Below, one piece after another: positions 1 through 8,860 of a DNA stretch of 64,000 bases. Under the pieces are notes generated by a model that saw only the letters and a program-made list of their open reading frames with translations, searched no databases and was not told where the DNA came from. The translations under genes and the position numbers were made by a program. Positions within the stretch are counted from its first letter, which is position 1. Each line of letters starts with the position of its first letter. Source of the DNA: Lewinellaceae bacterium (lineage in GTDB: Bacteria > Bacteroidota > Bacteroidia > Chitinophagales > Saprospiraceae); assembly GCA_020636215.1 (NCBI GenBank), contig JACJYG010000006.1, positions 434,001 to 498,000 on the forward strand, read 5' to 3'.

Positions 1-95
1 ACTGCTTCCTCAACAGAATGGGCAACAATCCCATCCTGGATAGCCACGCCGTAGCTTTTGAGCAGTTCTTTTCCCTGGTATTCGTGAAGATTCAT
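1..95 (-). CDS. sucC: Succinyl-CoA synthetase beta subunit, N-terminus only (partial)
   Basis: The first 31 codons read MNLHEYQGKELLKSYGVAIQ and onward, the near-invariant N-terminus of the ADP-forming succinyl-CoA ligase beta chain (start of its ATP-grasp domain). The enzyme interconverts succinyl-CoA and succinate with substrate-level phosphorylation in the TCA cycle. The ATG is at 95-93 on the minus strand; the rest lies beyond the window edge. The sequence signature is strong although only a fragment is visible. mdh, pyruvate carboxylase and a 2-oxoacid:ferredoxin oxidoreductase lie in the same 42 kb, but there is no operon link to them. Confidence 0.85.
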   Translation of the reverse strand, partial: MNLHEYQGKELLKSYGVAIQDGIVAHSVEEA

Positions 96-295
96 CGTTT
101 TGAAGTAATTGGTGAAGCGTCGCAAAAGTAATGGATTTTTAGTGGCCCTCTAAATTTTTACCGACGGAATTCGGAAGCTGGATTGTGGCAAGTCTGAAAG
201 GGGATATTTGCAGATAGCAGGAGCGGGTTTTCGTTGAGGTTCGGTATGGGAAAATGGGAAGGATTGGGAGGAGCTGAAAAAAATGGGAGAAAAAA

Positions 296-404
296 ATGGT
301 TATAAAAGTAATGATGATGAATATAATGATGATAAAAGTCATCATAATAAAAATAATGATGATTTTAATAATCATTGTAAATATAATCATAATAAAAAAT
401 AACG
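296..404. repeat. AT-rich simple-sequence tract of ATGATG/ATAATA units
   Basis: A strongly AT-rich stretch in a GC-rich genome, made of degenerate AATGATGAT and ATAATAAA units. It contains small inverted repeats: ATGATGA at 326-332 pairs with TCATCAT at 339-345 around a 6-nt loop. It lies between the sucC start and the DUF4442 gene. The rest of 96-648 shows no convincing gene; a 61-codon frame at 408-593 has no recognisable features. Confidence 0.6.
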
Positions 405-648
405 ATTATGGGCGTTTTTACACCATTTCGCAAAAGAACTTCAAGTAGGCGCCGAGGCTATGGGAGCACAGTGACTGCAAGGCCTGATTTTGATTTTCCT
501 CCACCGTGTTTTTTTATATCTTGGGGAAGTTATGCCCAAAATCCGCAGGTTCACGAATTTTATTTAACCCTTGATGCTGCGGATTCCAGGTAGATGCGTG
601 GCGAAAGTTTTCGAGAAGCACTTTCGCCTCAGTATAAAGCCAAGTACT

Positions 649-1179
649 ATGCCACAAGCAACCACTGATACAGATACTTCAAATGCCGCCCAATCCCTTT
701 CCCTAACGGCTTTTATCCAAAATCTGAACACCCCCTGGAAATTGTGTTTGTACTTCTTCCGGCACTTGCCTTCCTGTTGGTTTTGGGGAGTACGGGTAAA
801 GGAGTGTACGCCAGATAAGGCGGTGGTGGCTATTCCCTTTAGCTGGCGTACCCAGAACCCTTTCCGCTCTACCTATTTCGCCGCTCTGGCCGGCGCAGCA
901 GAACTGTCGACCGGGCTGATGGCTATGATTGCAATTCAGGATAAAGGGCGGATATCGATGCTGATTACCGGGATGGAAATGAAATACCTACGAAAAGCTA
1001 CTGGGCTTACCATCTTCACCTGTGAGGAGGGGCCGGCTATTCATGCTGCCGTACAACGCGCCATTGAAACCGGGCTAGGCCAGGAGGTGCGCGTACATAC
1101 TACTGGAAGTGATGCTGATGGGGACGTGGTTTGTGAAGCCTGGTTTACCTGGTCGTTTAAGCGGAAGGTTCAGAAATAG
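649..1179 (+). CDS. DUF4442 hotdog-fold thioesterase-like protein
   Basis: A 176-residue cytosolic protein. After about 30 low-complexity N-terminal residues it carries the block PFRSTYFAALAGAAELSTG (about residues 80-98), typical of DUF4442 members of the hotdog superfamily, followed by a strand-rich half. Family members are thought to act as acyl-CoA or acyl-carrier thioesterases; the substrate here is unknown. I start at ATG 649 (MPQATTDTD) because the longer frame from 571 adds unconserved residues. It converges with the metalloprotease at 1284 across a tandem repeat. Confidence 0.75.
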   Translation: MPQATTDTDTSNAAQSLSLTAFIQNLNTPWKLCLYFFRHLPSCWFWGVRVKECTPDKAVVAIPFSWRTQNPFRSTYFAALAGAAELSTGLMAMIAIQDKGRISMLITGMEMKYLRKATGLTIFTCEEGPAIHAAVQRAIETGLGQEVRVHTTGSDADGDVVCEAWFTWSFKRKVQK

Positions 1180-1228
1180 AGAATGCATAAATGCCAAAAT
1201 GTGAGAATGCGTAAATGTTTTCTCCCAT

Positions 1229-1282
1229 CATTCTTGCATTCCCCGCATTCTCGCATTCTCGCATTCTCGCATTCTCGCATTT
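1229..1282. repeat. Octamer tandem array, unit GCATTCTC
   Basis: Four exact GCATTCTC units (1245-1276) plus a half unit, preceded by degenerate copies. The complementary octamer GAGAATGC occurs at 1203-1210, so a transcript could fold back. The array ends 1-2 bases from the stop codon of the minus-strand metalloprotease (stop at 1284-1286). The same octamer, in the other orientation, forms the array at 49853-49935. Confidence 0.8.
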
Positions 1283-1283
1283 C

Positions 1284-2834
1284 CTACCGCACCACCACTC
1301 GTTCCACCAAGCGTCCTCGCGGGCTTTCCAGCCAGAGGAAATACAGGCCTGAAGGCAAGCTGCTTGTGCTTAATTCCAGGCGATTAGAGCCATTCGTGAT
1401 GTCTACCCCTTTTTGATAGATCAATTGTCCCGTTGCGGAACGCCATTGCAGGTGGCCGCTGAAGGTGCTGTTAGATTCGAATTCGAGCAGCATGGGTTCG
1501 CCGCTGCCTGCCGGGTTAGGAAATAAGTTGGGGGCGGAAACCCCTTCGATGGCGTTGGCGCTGGTGAGTTGCGCTGTTTTGAACTGGCGGGATTCCGAAG
1601 GCGTGGTGCAGAAAGAATGGCTATTGTATGCCCGCACCCGCCAGTAATAGGTGCGATTGCTCGATAAATCATTGAGGAGCAGAATGGGTTCGGTGCTGAG
1701 GTATTCTTTGGCAAGCGAACTGCTGAAGTTGGGCAACAGGCTCACCTGTACTACGTAGTGGGACGCATTTTCTACCGGCTCCCATTCCAGGTATACGTCA
1801 TCATACTGTACCAGTTCGTCATTTGATGGAAAGGTAAGTGTTGGGGGGGTATCGCTGACGGCCGGAACCGGCGTCTGATTGGACAGGTAATCGGCCTTTT
1901 CCTCGTAAAGGTTGGCGCGCATAGCGGCAATTTGCTCTGAGGTGAAGCGGGCCTGGCAGTCGTCTTCGGCATAGCCCATGATGAGGGTGCCGTCGGAGCG
2001 AAACTTGGCGCCGGTTGGGTCAGTTTGTTCCTGTTGGCTTTGGGCATTGCCATTGCATAACCAACGAAAGGCCAGATAGTCCGGTTCGGTGTCGCAAAAG
2101 CCATCGGCGGCAGACTGGCAGTTGGAACCATCCACCAGTTCTACCCATGCCGTATCGATGATCAGGGTATCCAGAATGAGGGTGTCCTTGAAGAAAGTGT
2201 AGTCATAGGTGACATAAGGTGGAGCCGGGTCATTATAGTCATAGGGTATGCTATTGTCATAGCTTACGCCGCCTTCCCAGCCCAGAAAGGGGTGGGGGAG
2301 CGACAGGTTGTGCCCGATCTCATGAGCCCAGGTGTCCTCATTGGCGTCCGAGCAACTCTTTTTTATGGCAATGCCGGCGTACGGCAGGTTGTAGCCACAA
2401 TTGCCGGCCGGGTCACTCACGAAGTAAGTGTTGATGGTATTTTCTACATTGTTCGCGAACATCATTTCCGCCCCTTCCACAACCGTTTCATGGTTGTACC
2501 AGGCAGAATTGTTAATGTAATGCACATCGCCTTCAACGTAAAAAACGATGTTGGCCTGTTCGTAATCCGCATTCAGTTTGCACAGGGCGTCCAGCAGTTT
2601 ATTGGTGCTGAAGTAGCCTTCTCCTGCATCGTTGCCCAGAATGTGGATGGTGAGGGGGACGTATACCAGAGTGTCGAGGCTGCGGTAATGCGCCTGGGGG
2701 GCTTGTTGGTATTTTTTCAGCCATTCGGATTTACCTGGAGGGGCGCCGCAGGGATCCGTCCAGTATCCTTCCTGGGCATTGAGCAATGGCAAGCAGGCAG
2801 CGGTTAAAAGGCTGGCGAGTAGAATTTTTTTCAT
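1284..2834 (-). CDS. Secreted M43-family zinc metalloprotease with T9SS sorting domain (copy 1)
   Basis: 516 residues. A signal peptide (1-20, ending LLNA) is followed by a metzincin catalytic domain with zinc motif HEIGHNLSLPH at residues 171-181, as in M43 pappalysin/cytophagalysin-type peptidases. Next comes a fibronectin-III-like domain (about 325-425, with YYWRVRAYN), then a type A T9SS C-terminal domain (LFPNPAGSGE to VERVVVR) that directs secretion and cell-surface attachment. It is probably an extracellular endopeptidase; the substrate is unknown. It shares its layout with the genes at 2944 and 5766, and the three form a tandem family. A Cys-rich stretch just before and after the zinc site suggests disulfides. 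Confidence 0.9.
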   Translation of the reverse strand: MKKILLASLLTAACLPLLNAQEGYWTDPCGAPPGKSEWLKKYQQAPQAHYRSLDTLVYVPLTIHILGNDAGEGYFSTNKLLDALCKLNADYEQANIVFYVEGDVHYINNSAWYNHETVVEGAEMMFANNVENTINTYFVSDPAGNCGYNLPYAGIAIKKSCSDANEDTWAHEIGHNLSLPHPFLGWEGGVSYDNSIPYDYNDPAPPYVTYDYTFFKDTLILDTLIIDTAWVELVDGSNCQSAADGFCDTEPDYLAFRWLCNGNAQSQQEQTDPTGAKFRSDGTLIMGYAEDDCQARFTSEQIAAMRANLYEEKADYLSNQTPVPAVSDTPPTLTFPSNDELVQYDDVYLEWEPVENASHYVVQVSLLPNFSSSLAKEYLSTEPILLLNDLSSNRTYYWRVRAYNSHSFCTTPSESRQFKTAQLTSANAIEGVSAPNLFPNPAGSGEPMLLEFESNSTFSGHLQWRSATGQLIYQKGVDITNGSNRLELSTSSLPSGLYFLWLESPRGRLVERVVVR

Positions 2835-2943
2835 GAAACACTATTTGTTATAGGTAAAAGGATGGAGCACCGAAGCCAGGTAGCCACTCGGGCTGTGTTT
2901 CAGGCAACTCCAGGCCACCGTTCACTGCTTTCCATTTACCAGA

Positions 2944-4416
2944 TTATTGCAATATGATCTTTATAAATTTCCTCCCACCGGTATGTTCAATCCCCAGCCA
3001 GTAAAGGCCGGCCGGCAATCCTGCGGTGGACAGCGTGATCTCATTGTGGCCGTAGTGGGCATCCAGCGGTTGGTGGCGCACGTATTGGCCGGTGGAGGAA
3101 TAAAGGGTTAGTTGGAGATAGAAGGCGTAGGGCAACTCAAATTCCACCCGCACCGCCTCGCCGGCAGCCTGAGGGTTGGGATGCACCCGGAAATCGCTGA
3201 AAGAGGCCTGTTCAGTCGTATTGCTGATAAAATTGCCGGTATCGAAAGAGAAAGTTTCCGAAAATGGTGCGCAGCCGTCAAAGCGATTGTAAGGGCGCAC
3301 CCGCCATGCCCAACTCCGCTCCGAGAGCAAGCCACGGATCTCCAGGCTGGCCTCCTCCGCATAATATACCATGAAAGGTTGTTCGGCGCCAAGTGGGGAA
3401 AGCAGATTGAGTTCAACGACATAACCTTCGGCATTTTGCACAGCAGGCCAGGCTAGTTCGAGAAAGCTCACATTGGTGATTAACTGGCCCTGTTCCGGGG
3501 ATATGGGTATGGCTGGTGGGACAGCCAAGGGCATTGGACTGATATGATCGCTGAGGAGATTGACGCGCGGCCCTTCCAGGTTGGCGCGTACGGCTTCCAC
3601 CTGGGCTAGGGACAAACGGTTGGCGCAATCGTCCAGTGCATAGCTCATCAGCAGGCTGCCATCGGAACGGAAGAGCCGGCCCTGGGGGTCTTTTTGTTGC
3701 TGGGGGCTTAAGCCGTTACCCTGGCATGCCCAGCGGAAATTGAGGTAATCGGCCGGTGTGTCACAGAAACCATCTCCTGCCAGCTGGCAATTGCTGCCAT
3801 CTGCCAATTCCACTGGACGGCCATTGACCATGGAAGGCGCCGGCTGATTGAAGTCAGGCTCCAGCCCCTCCCAGCCGTTGAAGGTGTGTGGGAGAGAAAG
3901 GTAGTGCCCGATCTCGTGTGCCCAGGTATGATCGCTCTCCCCCAGGCAACTCTTATTAAGCGCAACGCCCAGGCTATACAAAGCATAGCCGCAGTTGCCT
4001 GCCGGATTGCCCACAATATAACAGTTGATAGTATTGGGCTGGTTATTATTACTCATCATTTCGATACCCCCACTATAGTTGTGGTCAAAGTATTTGTCGC
4101 TGTTGATGTAGCGGAAGGGGCCTGACAGATAAAACTGGATGTTAGCAGGCTCATAATCCTGGTTCAGCATGCAGAAAGCGTCCAGCACGCGATAAGCCTG
4201 GAAATAGCCCTTGCCTTCGTCACTACCGACCAGATGGATCGTAAGGGGAACATAAAGGGTATCCGGAGAGCGGGGAAAAGCAGCCGGGTTCTGCTGGTAA
4301 GCGGCCAGCCAGCTGTTAATTTCCGGAGGGGCGCCACAGGTCCTTTCGGCTTTTTGTGCGGAAAGCAAGCCTATTGAAAAGAATCCCGAGAAGATAAGTA
4401 GTAACTGTAGCCTCAT
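2944..4416 (-). CDS. Secreted M43-family zinc metalloprotease with T9SS sorting domain (copy 2)
   Basis: 490 residues: signal peptide 1-20 (ending LLSA), mature start with CGAPP as in copy 1, zinc motif HEIGHYLSLPH at 167-177, an Fn3-like domain (about 300-395, with WAWRVRPYN), and a T9SS type A domain (VHPNPQAAGE to KFIKIILQ). Much of the catalytic domain aligns by eye with copy 1 (ADYLNFRW, DGSNCQLAGDGFCDT, QxxAxRANL), so these are recent paralogues. Copy 1 follows after a 109-bp gap on the same strand. A hairpin/T-tract lies 46 bp upstream of this start. Confidence 0.9.
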   Translation of the reverse strand: MRLQLLLIFSGFFSIGLLSAQKAERTCGAPPEINSWLAAYQQNPAAFPRSPDTLYVPLTIHLVGSDEGKGYFQAYRVLDAFCMLNQDYEPANIQFYLSGPFRYINSDKYFDHNYSGGIEMMSNNNQPNTINCYIVGNPAGNCGYALYSLGVALNKSCLGESDHTWAHEIGHYLSLPHTFNGWEGLEPDFNQPAPSMVNGRPVELADGSNCQLAGDGFCDTPADYLNFRWACQGNGLSPQQQKDPQGRLFRSDGSLLMSYALDDCANRLSLAQVEAVRANLEGPRVNLLSDHISPMPLAVPPAIPISPEQGQLITNVSFLELAWPAVQNAEGYVVELNLLSPLGAEQPFMVYYAEEASLEIRGLLSERSWAWRVRPYNRFDGCAPFSETFSFDTGNFISNTTEQASFSDFRVHPNPQAAGEAVRVEFELPYAFYLQLTLYSSTGQYVRHQPLDAHYGHNEITLSTAGLPAGLYWLGIEHTGGRKFIKIILQ

Positions 4417-4461
4417 AAGCTTTTTCCTTTTACCCGCTGCTTCCTACTGCCTCAAACAAAA

Positions 4462-4491
4462 ACGCCCAATAAATATAGCATTATTGGGCGT
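4462..4491 (-). terminator. Intrinsic terminator or attenuator on the minus strand
   Basis: A perfect 11-bp stem (ACGCCCAATAA at 4462-4472 with TTATTGGGCGT at 4481-4491) and an 8-nt loop. Read on the minus strand it is followed directly by TTTTTGTTTG, the layout of a Rho-independent terminator. It sits between metalloprotease copies 3 and 2, only 46 bp before the copy 2 start codon. It would separate copy 2 from minus-strand transcription coming from the right, or act as a leader attenuator. Confidence 0.75.
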
Positions 4492-4550
4492 CTGTGCGGC
4501 TATTTCCGCCTGTTAAATTTAATTTTTTGGAAGCTGCCTGCCCTAAATGG

Positions 4551-4590
4551 GGCTGTTCAAAGTTTATCCGGCTTGCAGAGAGGGGTTCCA
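4551..4590. repeat. Dispersed palindromic element, copy E1
   Basis: Reads GGCTGTTCAAAGTTTATCCG and then GCTTGCAGAGAGGGGTTCC, a diverged copy of the dispersed element whose core elsewhere is CCCGGCTCGCAGAGACGGG. The TTCAAAG lead-in is shared with the copies at 21011 and 37428. Confidence 0.6.
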
Positions 4591-4591
4591 C

Positions 4592-5730
4592 TTTTCAACG
4601 GTGCTTTCGCGTAAGGTGAGGCCTACTTCTCACAGGCTGCTGCTTCTTAAGCGAGCGCCGCTATTGCAGCCCTGTTTCCAAGCGTAGCCCTTGGTGGTTA
4701 GTAATTTCCCATGGGGCCTTGTTTATAATCTTTTTCTGCTTCGCTTCGAGGAAACTCTTCGCCCTTTTTTGTAGCGCAAAAAAGGGCCAAAAAACGCCGG
4801 AAAATCCTTATGCGGCGACTCAACCCATAGGTGCTTCGGATACGGAGCTCAATCGGATACCCTTATGGTTCCGTTTTGCCCTTTTTCAAGGTGCTGTGCC
4901 GGTTTCAGTGCTGGGGCTTAAGTACCGGCTCTTCGCCAAAAGTGCCGGATTCCATAGCTTTTATCTGTTGCCTACTCTTGGGATGAAACCGCCAAGGCAC
5001 ATTTTCTGCCCTCCAGTGCAGGTAACAGCCTTTTCTTCTAGGCCTTTGACATGGGCTGCTTCGTGACGGAAAAAAGGGCGTTTGTAGCCGCTAAGGATTT
5101 ATCCATTGGCTCTGAGGCGCTACTCGGCGATTGCCAGGATTGGGGCAGCCAAAGCGGCCTTAAACACCCTTTTTCCACACTACCTTCCTGACAAGGGCCG
5201 GATCCGAACCAAAAGCGGCCGGTAAAACCAAGGGCAGAGGTGCGCCTTGCAGGATGCGGCCCCGAGGGCAATGCCATAATTCCCAGTACGGGCAATGGCC
5301 CATGCGTACCCTCCCACTGCTACGCTTCACCGCATGAGCATACTGCACAGCGCCTGGGAAAAGGGTAAGCCCGAACCTTACGGGCAATGGCCTGTACTCG
5401 GCATACGAAGCAAATCAGACTGTCCGCGCCGCATTGGCTGGTACAAGGGTTTTGGCCCTTTTTACCCGGCCGTAGCCCGCAGGGCGGAGTCGGGTTGCCC
5501 TCAAACCGACGCAGGAGGTTCATGAACGCCTCTAATAACAACAACAAGGCAGTGAACTAAAAGGGCGAAAGAATTTTCTTCTAGGCGAAGAAGCAAAGAG
5601 CATAAGGCTCCCACACTTTGGGGTAGCGCTTCTGGCTCTACCAAGCTACCTTCAAGGGGAGGGTGAAGTCGCCCTTTCGTTACGCGAAAGGACCGTTTCA
5701 AGTTCAAAGTTGCCTTGAAAATCAAAAATC
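4592..5730. other. Decayed or non-coding spacer of about 1.1 kb
   Basis: No frame here resembles a known protein or has a convincing start. Visible structure: a perfect 11-bp hairpin (GCCCTTTTTTG 4761-4771 with CAAAAAAGGGC 4777-4787); a 14-bp direct repeat TACGGGCAATGGCC (5287-5300 and 5379-5392); and a stretch at about 5638-5672 that, reversed, resembles the sequence beside the IS element at 17541. The motif GTTACGCGAAAG also occurs at both places. It looks like worn repeat material, possibly a lost gene. Confidence 0.5.
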
Positions 5731-5756
5731 TAACCTGTAACCTGTAACCTGTAACC
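5731..5756. repeat. Heptamer tandem array TAACCTG
   Basis: Three and a half exact copies of a 7-bp unit, ending 10 bp before the stop codon (5766-5768) of metalloprotease copy 3. Similar AACCTGTAACCTGCAAC sequence abuts the IS element at 15645-15660. Confidence 0.8.
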
Positions 5757-5765
5757 CCACTTATC

Positions 5766-7310
5766 CTACCTGGCTACCACCACACGCTGGAAAATCTGGC
5801 CTTGTTCGGAATCCAGCGCCAGCAGGTAAACACCGGCGTCCAGGCCATTGATTGGCAGGGCGAAGTTGTTGGGGCCGGTTTGAACGGTAAAGCTGCCGAA
5901 ATCACGAACCGCCTGGCCGGTGATGTTAAACAGCCTGAGCCTGCTTTCAAAGCTATTGCCCGAGCGGATGCTCACGGTGAGTTCCTGTCCGTTTGGTATC
6001 GGATTTGGAGATACATTGAACAATTCCACCAACTCATTGTCCCGGGAACTAACCAGAGCGCCCGTTTTGAAGTTGATCGTATTGGAAAAATCCGTACAAG
6101 TCCGGTAGGCGCTGAAAGGGCGCACCCGCCAGTAATAAGTGCGGTTGGCTTCCAGGCCGGAAATTACTTTGGAGGTGCCGTATACTACCTCATCGTAGAC
6201 GGTTAGCGTAGATGCAGGAAAGGTCGGTACCAGCGCAATCTGTAAGATATAAGCTTCAGCGCCAGGCACCTCCGTCCACTCGAGGTTGATATTGTTATAA
6301 AACTCGAGCTGCTCTGTATTAGCGGGGGATACCAGGGTAGGGGTTTCTGTTATCTCCGTCAGAGTAGGCACGAAACTGGAGCGAATATAGTTGCGGCGGC
6401 TGCTGTTGTAATCCTGAATAATAAGCTGCTGCTGCATGTCTGTAAAGTAATATTCGTTGGCGTTACAGCCGAAAAAATAATTCATCCAGAGGCGTTCATC
6501 TGGGTCGAGCTGCTGGTTGTTGCGGTCACGGACATCGGGGGTGTAATCGCAATTGTCCCATCCGAACCCAAACAGATAATCTGCGGGGGTGTCACAAACT
6601 TCGTCGCCGGCGGTTTCGCAGTTGCTGCCATTTACGAGTTCTATTGGAGTGAAGCCATCCGGTGCGATAGTCATCATTACGGGGTTGCCGTGGTCTGTAT
6701 CATTCCAGGGATCGGGTTCCCAGCCGTAGAAGGGGTGGTTGAGGCTGAAGAAGTGCCCCATTTCATGGGTAAAGGTCAGGCCTTGTTTACCTACCTCCCC
6801 TTTGGCGATAACCAGCCAGTCTTTGATCGGGCTGTAATAGCCTAATACGACACCAGGCCCCGTCTGATTGGGAGGGTCGGCATTTTCCGGCAGGTAGATG
6901 TTAATGGCGGAATTGTCCCGCTGGAAAGTCATGATGGTATTCTGGGTAGCCTGGTGGTTGGAATAAACGGTATTGTTGTAAATATAGTTGAAACCATTTT
7001 TAATATAAAATTGAATGCCCAGTTCTGCATAGTCCTCGTTCATTATACAGAGCTGGTCCAGCACCCGATGTTTGGCCACCATGCCGGTGCCGTCGGTTTT
7101 GGCAACAAGATGGAATTTGACCGGCACGTACATAATATCTCGTGTCACAACAGGGTTGTTTAGCAGGGCAGCCTTGTTCTCACGAAGCCGCTCCTGAATG
7201 ATCGCTGCATCTTCGCCCACCGTTCCGCACCACAGGTGGTTCTGTTGAGCATAGGCAAACTGCCCGAAGAAGGTAGCTGCCAAAAAAAACACTGAAATTA
7301 CTCTGGACAT
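5766..7310 (-). CDS. Secreted M43-family zinc metalloprotease with T9SS sorting domain (copy 3)
   Basis: 514 residues from the ATG at 7310, chosen because it begins the signal peptide MSRVISVFFLAATFFGQFA; the frame stays open 37 codons further upstream without any sign of coding. The zinc motif is HEMGHFFSLNH at 182-192, with an Fn3-like domain (about 350-435, YYWRVRPFS) and a T9SS type A domain (VSPNPIPNGQ to FQRVVVAR). It is more diverged than copies 1 and 2: it lacks the CGAPP start and carries an Asn before the third zinc His. Role: probable extracellular or cell-surface endopeptidase. Confidence 0.9.
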   Translation of the reverse strand: MSRVISVFFLAATFFGQFAYAQQNHLWCGTVGEDAAIIQERLRENKAALLNNPVVTRDIMYVPVKFHLVAKTDGTGMVAKHRVLDQLCIMNEDYAELGIQFYIKNGFNYIYNNTVYSNHQATQNTIMTFQRDNSAINIYLPENADPPNQTGPGVVLGYYSPIKDWLVIAKGEVGKQGLTFTHEMGHFFSLNHPFYGWEPDPWNDTDHGNPVMMTIAPDGFTPIELVNGSNCETAGDEVCDTPADYLFGFGWDNCDYTPDVRDRNNQQLDPDERLWMNYFFGCNANEYYFTDMQQQLIIQDYNSSRRNYIRSSFVPTLTEITETPTLVSPANTEQLEFYNNINLEWTEVPGAEAYILQIALVPTFPASTLTVYDEVVYGTSKVISGLEANRTYYWRVRPFSAYRTCTDFSNTINFKTGALVSSRDNELVELFNVSPNPIPNGQELTVSIRSGNSFESRLRLFNITGQAVRDFGSFTVQTGPNNFALPINGLDAGVYLLALDSEQGQIFQRVVVAR

Positions 7311-7448
7311 CCTGATAAATTTTCTCAAATGATAGAAAAAACAGCATATTAAAATTTGCCCCGCAAAAATAATAAAAATACTAGCTTTTAATCCTCTGTG
7401 AAGGGGCAATTCTTTGGTCAAGCGTATGGCAAAGCGCTTTAAAATTGC

Positions 7449-7456
7449 TAATTTTG
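7449..7456 (+). promoter_or_regulatory. Possible promoter -7 box before mdh
   Basis: TAATTTTG matches the Bacteroidota -7 consensus TAnnTTTG exactly, about 143 bp before the mdh start. No good -33 TTTG lies at the usual spacing, so this is tentative. The region also carries the divergent metalloprotease start. Confidence 0.35.
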
Positions 7457-7598
7457 CACCGGTTTTAGACGTGGGGTGTAGAAGGAGGTAAGGTTAGCGA
7501 AAATATGGCTTTCCACACACTAAGACAAACCAAGGCGGCGCCCGGTTGAATTGGCCTGAAAAAATCTTCATTCTAAATAATCACCAAAAGAAAAAATC

Positions 7599-8531
7599 AT
7601 GAGTAAAGTAACCGTCATAGGAGCTGGCAACGTAGGGGCCACCTGTGCTAACGTGCTGGCTCACAAAGATCTGGTCAAAGAAGTCGTATTGCTGGACATC
7701 ATGGGCGACCTCGCCCGCGGTAAAGCACTCGACTCCTGGCAGCAGGCGCCTATCGATTATTACAGTACCCACCTCATTGGTACGGACGACTACAAAAACA
7801 CGGAAGGTTCTGACATCGTCGTCATCACCGCCGGGGTGCCCCGCAAACCGGGAATGAGCCGCGATGACCTAATCTCTACCAACGCCAAGATCGTCAACAT
7901 CGTCACCAAGTCGATCATGGCGCATTCCGACAATCCAATTATCATCATCGTGTCTAACCCATTGGACGTGATGACCTACGCGGCTTATAAAACAGCCGGG
8001 CTGGATTCTTCGCGCGTCTTTGGTATGGCCGGTATTCTCGATACGGCCCGCTATCGCGCCTTCCTGGCTGAAGAACTTAAGGTCTCTCCGAAAGATATTC
8101 AGGCTGTCCTTATGGGCGGCCACGGCGATACAATGGTGCCCCTGCCGCGTTATACCACGGTTTCCGGTATCCCGGTCACCGAAATGATCGATAGCGCCAA
8201 ACTGGAAGCCATCGTTGAGCGCACTAAAATGGGTGGTGGCGAACTGGTGAAACTGATGGGCACGTCCGCATGGTATGCACCGGGCGCTGCAGCCGCTCAG
8301 ATGGTGGAAACCATCGTCCGCGATGAAAACCGCATCTTCCCCTGCTGCGCCCGCCTCGACGGCCAGTACGGCATCAAAGGCATGTTCCTGGGTGTCCCCG
8401 TGAAGCTGGGCCAAAACGGGATCGAAGAGATCATCGAACTGAAGCTCAATGCAGACGAAATGAAACTGTTGAAGGACTCTGCTTCCGCAGTCCAGTCCGT
8501 CATGGAGGTTTATGACACCATGACGCTTTAA
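7599..8531 (+). CDS. mdh: Malate dehydrogenase (LDH-like type)
   Basis: 310 residues, the usual family length. The N-terminal Rossmann motif is GAGNVGATCA (about 8-17). An Asp at the end of beta-2 (LLDIMGD) fits NAD preference. ITAGVPRKPGMSRDDL is the mobile loop with substrate arginines, and GGHGDTMVPLPRYT carries the catalytic His. The enzyme oxidises malate to oxaloacetate with NAD+ in the cytosol (TCA cycle). It stands alone, divergent from the metalloprotease cluster, with a long leader. Confidence 0.95.
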   Translation: MSKVTVIGAGNVGATCANVLAHKDLVKEVVLLDIMGDLARGKALDSWQQAPIDYYSTHLIGTDDYKNTEGSDIVVITAGVPRKPGMSRDDLISTNAKIVNIVTKSIMAHSDNPIIIIVSNPLDVMTYAAYKTAGLDSSRVFGMAGILDTARYRAFLAEELKVSPKDIQAVLMGGHGDTMVPLPRYTTVSGIPVTEMIDSAKLEAIVERTKMGGGELVKLMGTSAWYAPGAAAAQMVETIVRDENRIFPCCARLDGQYGIKGMFLGVPVKLGQNGIEEIIELKLNADEMKLLKDSASAVQSVMEVYDTMTL

Positions 8532-8585
8532 TTGTACGCCAGTTTTCAGTACGCCAGTGGGCAGGCCCTTAGAAGGCTTAACGTT

Positions 8586-8672
8586 TCTGGTTTTACCCGG
8601 CAGATCCCGGCGGGTGTCGGGGGAGGACGGACTGGTTCCTCCCGTTTCTGCGAGCCGGGTAAAGGTTCCTGG
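8586..8672. repeat. Dispersed palindromic element, copy E2 (long form)
   Basis: A perfect 10-bp inverted repeat, TTTACCCGGC (8592-8601) with GCCGGGTAAA (8654-8663), encloses a GC-rich segment with an inner hairpin (CCCGGCGGGTGTCGGGG). The right arm, reversed, reads CCCGGCTCGCAGAAACGGG, the family core. It lies just after mdh and could fold in the 3' end of its transcript. Confidence 0.7.
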
Positions 8673-8860
8673 GGCGAGGCAAAGCCTTCCCGATAACAAT
8701 TGACTACCAAATTTTGGATTGGTAGTTAAAAGCCGACGGTGGGTATTCTAATATCCTTTTGACATGCTTTGCCTTACTGGCGTACTGTTTGAAAAATTCC
8801 AAAACCTTTGTATATCTTCCTTTGTTAGTGTGATTGTTATTAACTCCAAAGGAATACTTT

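Noticed and set aside
408..593. 61-codon frame after the AT-rich tract
   Set aside because: Low-complexity Arg-rich start, no domain, no start signal; looks like chance.
1183..1416. Open frame with repeated SHSRI residues
   Set aside because: It translates the octamer array and runs antisense into the metalloprotease gene.
4719..5066. 115-codon frame in the decayed spacer
   Set aside because: No family resemblance, contains the hairpin sequence, and composition is unlike coding neighbours.
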